Assembly: GCA_964533705.1 (NCBI GenBank)
Contig: CAZHMN010000128.1
Coordinates: 1 to 5,823, forward strand
Direction of reading: 5' to 3'
Source: CAZHMN01 sp964533705
GTDB taxonomy: Bacteria; Electryoneota; B3-LCP
Length of the DNA: 5,823 nucleotides
Below are positions 5,734 through 5,823 of the stretch, one piece after another. The notes under the pieces were generated by a model, which saw only the letters and a list, made by a program, of their open reading frames with translations, was not told the DNA's origin and did no database searches. The position numbers and the translations under genes are program-made. Numbering within the stretch: the stretch's first letter is position 1; each line of letters begins with the position of its first letter.

Positions 5734-5752
5734 GCTGAGCGCTGAGCGCTGA
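5734..5752. repeat. Heptanucleotide tandem repeat (GCTGAGC, about 2.7 copies)
   Basis: GCTGAGC occurs at 5734-5740 and 5741-5747 and is followed by a partial copy, GCTGA, at 5748-5752. A diverged GTGCTGA-like phase leads into it. It lies in the non-coding tail 16 bp after the butyrate kinase stop. Short heptanucleotide repeats of this kind are known as dispersed repeats in some bacterial genomes, such as cyanobacterial STRRs. The copy number here is small, so it may be a minimal or decayed array. Confidence 0.5.
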
Positions 5753-5772
5753 ATACTGGTAGAGAGACTGTC

Positions 5773-5805
5773 ATTCCGGACCGCCCGAAGGGCGAGATCC
5801 GGAAT
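5773..5805. repeat. Palindromic intergenic hairpin, ATTCCGGA...TCCGGAAT (REP/dRS3-like)
   Basis: ATTCCGGA (5773-5780) is the exact reverse complement of TCCGGAAT (5798-5805). Nested inside, GCCC (5783-5786) pairs with GGGC (5790-5793) around a GAA loop, giving an outer 8-bp and an inner 4-bp stem. The GTCATTCC...GGAATCCAG frame is the layout of many dispersed palindromic repeats in bacterial intergenic regions, such as neisserial dRS3. It could also weakly end the buk transcript, but no T-run follows. Whether other copies exist in this genome cannot be seen from one window. Confidence 0.6.
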
Positions 5806-5823
5806 CCAGATCCCCCCTGCCCC

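Noticed and set aside
5773..5805. Reading the terminal hairpin as a factor-independent terminator for buk
   Set aside because: The stem is followed by CCAGATCCCCCC rather than a T-run, and its layout fits a dispersed palindromic repeat better.

Overview
The window is a gene-dense stretch of bacterial DNA with roughly half G+C by eye. All six supported genes lie on the + strand with short gaps, so part or all of it could be co-transcribed. The lineage cannot be fixed from the sequence. Shine-Dalgarno sites of the GAGG/AGGAG type show it is bacterial. A butyrate kinase beside a short-chain crotonase suggests an anaerobe that ferments, or oxidises syntrophically, short-chain acyl-CoAs.

Left part (1-2178): a histidinol-phosphate aminotransferase (hisC) missing only its first residues at the window edge. 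After a 57-bp gap holding a perfect 14-bp palindrome comes a 354-aa member of the isocitrate/isopropylmalate/tartrate dehydrogenase superfamily. This second protein keeps the fold signatures, the substrate-binding arginines and the metal-binding aspartates. At the positions of the catalytic tyrosine and catalytic lysine it has Asn136 and Ser187, so it is either an enzyme with altered chemistry or a non-catalytic subunit. This is the most unusual feature of the window.

Middle (2241-3781): a 337-aa protein that reads as two GNAT acetyltransferase-like domains in tandem, the second degenerate. It is followed by a 260-bp gap with a strong GC-rich inverted repeat, and then by an 88-aa single-pass membrane protein of unknown function with a very basic juxtamembrane segment.

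Right part (3794-5717): an enoyl-CoA hydratase (crotonase) with both catalytic glutamates, followed by a butyrate kinase. Together they suggest crotonyl-CoA/3-hydroxybutyryl-CoA interconversion and ATP formation from butyryl- or branched acyl-phosphate. The phosphotransacylase that normally accompanies the kinase is not in the window.

The window ends in non-coding sequence with a short heptanucleotide tandem repeat and a palindromic hairpin that looks like a dispersed genomic repeat. I found no tRNA, rRNA, CRISPR array, insertion sequence or convincing factor-independent terminator.
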